A stretch of 64,000 nt of DNA from positions 496,001 to 560,000 of the forward strand of contig CP114561.1 in NCBI GenBank assembly GCA_028865235.1. The letters run 5' to 3'. This DNA is from Candidatus Manganitrophus sp. (lineage in GTDB: Bacteria > Nitrospirota > Nitrospiria > SBBL01 > Manganitrophaceae). Positions 57,608-64,000 of the stretch are shown here, piece by piece (the stretch's first letter is position 1; each line of letters begins with the position of its first letter). The notes under the pieces are model-generated. The model was given only the letters and a program-made list of their open reading frames with translations. It did not search any database and was not told where the DNA came from. A program made the position numbers and the translations under genes.

Positions 57608-58490
57608 TTAAATCTTTTCGATCATCGCTTCATCCAACAGACGGAGCCCCAGAAGGTCGCGCGCGCTCCCCCCGGAACGAAGATCTCCAGATGCCCCGAG
57701 CTGTTGACGATGAGATTGGCTGCGCCCTTCTTCCCCTCCGCATAATTCTTCTTCAGGCCCGACAGTCGAACCCCCTTTACACGAAGCGCCCATTCGGATC
57801 TGCCGATCGACCCTTTCAAATCGGCCTCGGTCACGTTGGCAATCGCGTTTCCGAAACGATCGATATAGACAATTTTTCCGACGATCTCTCCTCCCCTCTT
57901 TTTGGGCCAAAGCCCTTCGATGACAACGGGGTCTTTGATCTCGGCGCCCAATGCCTCCGGCGGCGTCCCCGTCGCAAGAAGGGCCGCGATCGGGGCAAAA
58001 TGATCCCGGCCGGCGAACGTCGGGCTCCTTTCCAATGAGAGGAGCGGCGTCTCGCCGACGGCATAAACCCGGCATCCTTTCCTCTGAAGAATATAAGTGA
58101 GGATGCCGTTGTCGGGAGCCACGTAGCGCTGTCCTCCCGCGACGGCGAGGATTTTCCGCCGATCGGTTCCAACACCGGGATCGACGACCGCCAGATGAAC
58201 CGTTCCTTTCGGAAAATAAAGTGAGGCCTCCTTGAGGACGAAGGCGGCGGTGATCAGATCTTGCGGAGGGATCTCATGGGTGATGTCGATCAGCGAGACG
58301 CCGGGAGCCCTTCGGAGCAGGACCCCTTGACGCTTCCGACGAAGTAATCGCTTAAGCCGAAATCGGTGGTGAGGGTGATGATAGGGACCGGGGGCCGGGG
58401 GTCAGGGGTCGGAGAAAAAGAAAGCCGATTGCGTTGCTTTCCGGGTTTGTCTTTTGCCGACCCCCGGCCTCCGGCCCCTGGCCCCTGCAT
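57608..58490 (-). CDS. SAM hydroxide adenosyltransferase (DUF62) (two frameshifts, odd start)
   Basis: Family of S-adenosyl-L-methionine hydrolases/hydroxide adenosyltransferases (cleaving SAM to adenosine and methionine). Marks: IITLTTDFGLSDYFVG at the N-terminus, THEIPPQDLITAAFVLK, VVDPGVGTDRR, YVAPDNGILT and DRFGNAIANV. Breaks at the C4 run 58323-58326 (restoring VKGVLLRRAPGVSLIDIT) and the C6 run 57668-57673 (restoring VPGGSARDLLGLRLLDEAM). No start codon lies immediately before IITLTT; the only in-frame ATG is at 58490, inside a REP-like element, which would add about 37 low-complexity residues. The element has apparently replaced the native start, or the real start lies in a misread base. 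Confidence 0.82.
58381..58490. repeat. REP-like GC-rich inverted repeat, copy 2
   Basis: Left arm with CCGGGGGCCGGGGGTCAGGG (from about 58388) and right arm with CCCCCGGCCTCCGGCCCCTG (ending about 58489), around a 40-base loop. Same vocabulary as the element at 2655-2752. It fills the gap between greA and the SAM hydroxide adenosyltransferase gene and reaches into its 5' end. Confidence 0.6.
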
Positions 58491-58493
58491 TCG

Positions 58494-58970
58494 TCACTCA
58501 AATGTGATTTTGAGAATTTCGTATTCGACGGTCTTGGAGGGGGTGACGATCGAGACCGAGTCGCCGACCCGCTTTCCGATCAGCGCTTTTCCAACGGGGG
58601 ATTGAACGGAGATTTTGCCAGACTTCACGTCGGCCTCGTCGTCGCCGACGATCTGGTAGACCCGGGTTTCGTCGGTGTCGAGGTTGATCACCGTCACGGT
58701 GGCGCCGAAGATCACCTTGTCATTCGGGGGCAAGCTGGCGATATCGATGACCTGGGCATTGACTGAGCTTGGCCTCGATGTCCTTGATCCGCCCCTCGAC
58801 GAAGCTCTGCTGCTCGCGCGCCGCATGGTACTCGGCGTTCTCCTTGAGATCGCCGTGGGCCCGCGCCTCGGCGATGGCCGCGACGATGCGCGGCCGCTCC
58901 ACGCGCTTGAGCTGATCCAGCTCGGCGCGCAGGCGTTCGGCACCGGCGGCGGTCATCGGAACCTTGTTGC

Positions 58971-58974
<4 letters not shown>
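58494..58974 (-). CDS. greA: Transcription elongation factor GreA (one frameshift)
   Basis: GreA rescues backtracked RNA polymerase by stimulating transcript cleavage. The N-terminal coiled coil has the catalytic acidic tip [20 protein letters not shown]; the C-terminal FKBP-like domain has [16 protein letters not shown] and [16 protein letters not shown]. Length about 160 residues. The break near 58762 is not at a homopolymer: an extra base converts KLSNAQVIDI into two frames. A GTG start at 58974 overlaps the carB stop as GTGA, the usual carB-greA coupling; an internal ATG at 58956 is an alternative. Sequence style resembles proteobacterial GreA. Confidence 0.9.
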
Positions 58975-62212
<3,238 letters not shown>

Positions 62213-62276
62213 TTTCGTTTCCTGTTATGGTTTTCAGATCCTGATAATTCAAGAATCTATAGAGGGCATATTGGCA

Positions 62277-62573
62277 TCAACGCGATTTCCAATAACCTGG
62301 TTTTCTTCGATGATGAGCGACCGCCACCACTTCGATCAGCTCCCTTTTTATCCGATATATCACACTGAAGGGAAATAGCGGCAGTACATATCGATGAGCA
62401 TTTTTACCGTGTTGAGGCCACCGACGCGGGGCTTCTCGAATCCGCTCAACAGCCAAATCGAGTTCAGTCACAAAAGCTCTTGCGGCTGGCAGGCTACGCT
62501 CAGCATACCATTGTCGGGCAGTTTCTACTTCTCCAGCCGCTTCCGGATGAAAACTAACCTTTATCGGAGGCAT
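62277..62573 (-). CDS. ParE/RelE-type toxin
   Basis: About 98 residues, with FHPEAAGEVETARQWYAER, a helical hairpin, and the C-terminal strand core FPFSVIYRIKRELIEVVAVA followed by HHRRKPGYW, typical of ParE-like toxins that poison gyrase or translation. Start ATG at 62573 (MPPIKVSFH) is inside the end of the antitoxin gene (20-base overlap), the normal arrangement. The frame also opens at 62606. Lies immediately before carB. Confidence 0.85.
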   Translation of the reverse strand: MPPIKVSFHPEAAGEVETARQWYAERSLPAARAFVTELDLAVERIREAPRRWPQHGKNAHRYVLPLFPFSVIYRIKRELIEVVAVAHHRRKPGYWKSR

Positions 62574-62799
62574 CAAGCTTACCGAGGAGGCGCGTTCGTA
62601 GTTCATCCCATGGAATGCCTTGAACTTTCCCGGAATCCAACGCTTCCATGCGACGCTCGACCTCGGCTAACCACGCAGCCTCTACACCTTCTTCAGTTTC
62701 TGTATCAAGACTTTCGATCAATCTCGCCGCAAGAGCCGCCCGATCGCTTTCGTCCAAGCTCAATGCCTTGCGATATAATTCTTCTGCCGATGTCGCCAT
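62554..62799 (-). CDS. Addiction-module antitoxin (TIGR02574-type)
   Basis: 81-residue acidic protein: LYRKALSLDESDRAALAARL and AAWLAEVERRMEALDSGKVQ, then IPWDELRTRLLGK. This matches the small antitoxin component found upstream of ParE/RelE toxins. It has no recognisable DNA-binding domain but is predicted to bind and neutralise the toxin encoded by the overlapping gene. Intact. Confidence 0.85.
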   Translation of the reverse strand: MATSAEELYRKALSLDESDRAALAARLIESLDTETEEGVEAAWLAEVERRMEALDSGKVQGIPWDELRTRLLGKLDASDKG

Positions 62800-62863
62800 G
62801 TTCGCTGTTACCTCATTTAATTTATGGGGTTACGAAATCACTCTTCACAATATTTAGTTCTTT

Positions 62864-63132
62864 TTATTTTTTTAGCTGCTTCAATTTTTCTTCTAGAAAA
62901 CTCCGATCGATCACATCTTTCGGACGAATGCTTTGTTTGGTCTTAATGAGAGATCGAATGCCGGCAAGGGGTCGATATCGCCCGTCGTCCGAATGTAGCC
63001 ATGATGCGCAACGGCAAATCCTCCGACCACGACATATCGAACCCCTGCTTCGTTGAGCGATTTGCAGAGTTGAACCAAGTCGTCTACGGTCGGGTTTCTG
63101 CTGAAGCCTTGGCGATCATCCGGATCATCCAT
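62864..63132 (-). pseudogene. Nucleotidyltransferase with internal deletion
   Basis: The first 50 residues, DLVQLCKSLNEAGVRYVVVG then GGFAVAHHGYIRTTGDID, are the N-terminus of a MNT/AbiEii-like nucleotidyltransferase (GG-x9-DxD start). After a break near 62970 the frame continues LIKTKQSIRPKDVIDRSFLE then EKLKQLKK, typical of the very C-terminus of these proteins. The middle, normally about 100 residues including the third catalytic Asp, is absent. Thus the gene is a relic, not merely frameshifted. Overlaps the preceding small gene by about 49 bases. Confidence 0.7.
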
Positions 63133-63293
63133 TGATCTGCTTCCTCAAACGTCCTGAAACGATAACCCCCCCTTGGACAAATGCCGCGGTTTCCGCGAAG
63201 CGCCTGCATCGTCTTTAACAAGACATCGTAGTCTTTCTCTGTTTCAGTCTCCCTCTGCCGCCGCCTGCCGACGATTTTGATCTTCTCCATCAT
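63084..63293 (-). CDS. Small protein upstream of nucleotidyltransferase (toxin-antitoxin-like)
   Basis: About 70 residues, beginning MMEKIKIVGRRRQRETETEK and ending with GYRFRTFEEADQWMIRMIAK. Such small proteins commonly precede nucleotidyltransferase genes of TA-like pairs. In the sequence as given it is in frame with sppA, because the sppA stop has been lost to a one-base error; I treat it as its own gene with the ATG at 63290 or 63293. Function unknown. Confidence 0.6.
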   Translation of the reverse strand: MMEKIKIVGRRRQRETETEKDYDVLLKTMQALRGNRGICPRGGYRFRTFEEADQWMIRMIAKASAETRP

Positions 63294-63297
63294 CCGC

Positions 63298-64000
63298 TCA
63301 CGGCATCCAAAGATAAAGAAACTTCGCCGATCCCCCTGCAAAAGCCGCTTGGGGTCGACCCCCCAGGCGGAGAGGGGATTCCCCTCCGTCCGGATCGCCT
63401 CGGAGTAGATGTTGTTGATATGCTGGCCCGACCGGCTGTAGAGGATCACACTTGCCTCCTTGAGACCCGCTTCCGACTTCGCAAGCTCGATCGCCTGGTC
63501 CAGGTAGCCGATCTGATCGACCAGGCCGACCTCCTTCGCCTGGGCGGCGGTGTAGATCCGGCCGTCGGCGAGCGCCTTGATCCGGTCCGCCGGAAGACCT
63601 TCCCGGCCTCGGATGATCACCTCCAGGAAGCGGGCGTACATATCGTTGATCACGCTCTGGAAGATCTCACGGTCCTCCGGCGTAAGGGGCTGTGTCGGGA
63701 TGCCCAAATCTTTATTCTCTCCCGACTTGATCGCTTCGGCCCCCACCCCCACCTTTTCCATCAGCCCTTGAAGATTGACATGCAGCATGATCACGCCGAT
63801 GCTGCCGGTGACCGAGGTCGGCTGGGCGATCACCCGATCGGCCGCCATCGCGATATAGTACCCGCCGGACGCGCCGACGTCGATAATCGATGCGATCACC
63901 TTTCGGCCGGTCCGCTCCTTGAATCGGACAATCTCGTGATAGATGATGTCGGAGGCGGTCACCGTCCCGCCGGGGCTGTTGATCCGCAAGACCACCGCCT
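63298..64000 (-). CDS. sppA: Signal peptide peptidase SppA (5' end beyond window; one frameshift at 3' end)
   Basis: Membrane-bound serine protease that degrades leftover signal peptides; only the C-terminal part is in view because the gene's start lies to the right of base 64000. Visible: the opening VVLRINSPGGTVTASDIIYH-type crotonase-fold strand, the nucleophile Ser in VGASGGYYIAMAADR and the general-base Lys in KSGENKDLG, with IIRGREGLPADRIKALADGR. Inserting one base in the A3 run at 63315-63317 yields the normal ending SFFYLWMP and a stop at 63298-63300. As sequenced, the frame runs on to 63084. Confidence 0.9.

Overview
The window looks like a chromosomal segment from a high-GC, Gram-negative bacterium. 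Supporting signs are many outer-membrane beta-barrels, lipoproteins with lipoboxes, periplasmic enzymes and a TolC-type export factor. Phylum cannot be fixed from this sequence alone; a Nitrospirota- or Deltaproteobacteria-like environmental genome would fit. Almost every gene is on the minus strand. Only the dehydratase at the left end and the hybrid histidine kinase at 55.3 kb are on the plus strand. There are no tRNA, rRNA, CRISPR, phage or transposase genes that I can see.

Layout. 0-1 kb: a threonine/serine dehydratase. 1.1-4.7 kb: an MCE/Mla-type lipid ABC transport operon. 4.7-9.3 kb: small membrane proteins, a beta-barrel, and a TolC/HlyD/DUF3302 export set. 9.3-16.8 kb: a sugar MFS porter, two beta-barrels, an MGH1-type glucosidase and a GH13 enzyme. 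16.9-21.8 kb: an MscS channel, a two-repeat periplasmic protein, a BASS-like transporter, a lipoprotein and a HAD phosphatase. 21.9-30 kb: two sulfatases with a formylglycine-generating enzyme, a debranching-type glucosidase and an SCP2-like protein. 30-38.9 kb: a GH15 enzyme, an ion channel, a cyclase-family hydrolase, an OprB porin, a glucose-dehydrogenase-like enzyme and a CoA-disulfide-reductase/rhodanese. 39-52 kb: an amino-acid module made of a periplasmic glutaminase, a periplasmic asparaginase, an aspartate 4-decarboxylase, two AspT-type antiporters and an Arg/Lys/Orn decarboxylase. 52-57.3 kb: a decayed signal-transduction and duplication region with two histidine kinases. 57.3-64 kb: a SHOCT protein, SAM hydroxide adenosyltransferase, greA, carB, toxin-antitoxin genes, a truncated nucleotidyltransferase and sppA, which runs off the right edge.

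The clearest biological theme is amide and aspartate catabolism. Asparagine and glutamine would be deamidated in the periplasm, aspartate exchanged for alanine, and aspartate decarboxylated in the cytosol; this pairing is known to generate proton-motive force. The most unusual structural signal is a roughly 190-bp element present four times (33.6, 52.2, 53.7 and 54.9 kb). All copies share a sigma70-like -35/-10 pair and an AATGATTCATT palindrome facing left, and each lies beside remnants of genes found intact nearby (dehydrogenase, histidine kinase, outer-membrane transporter).

Reliability warning. About twenty genes are broken by frameshifts. Most of those I resolved are one-base losses in G/C homopolymers, the signature of uncorrected long-read sequence. 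They are annotated as single genes with the shift positions stated. Three loci (about 27.5-29.9, 49.2-51.1 and 58.8-62.2 kb) carry many more shifts, often outside homopolymers, and part of the 12.3-14.3 kb gene looks similar.
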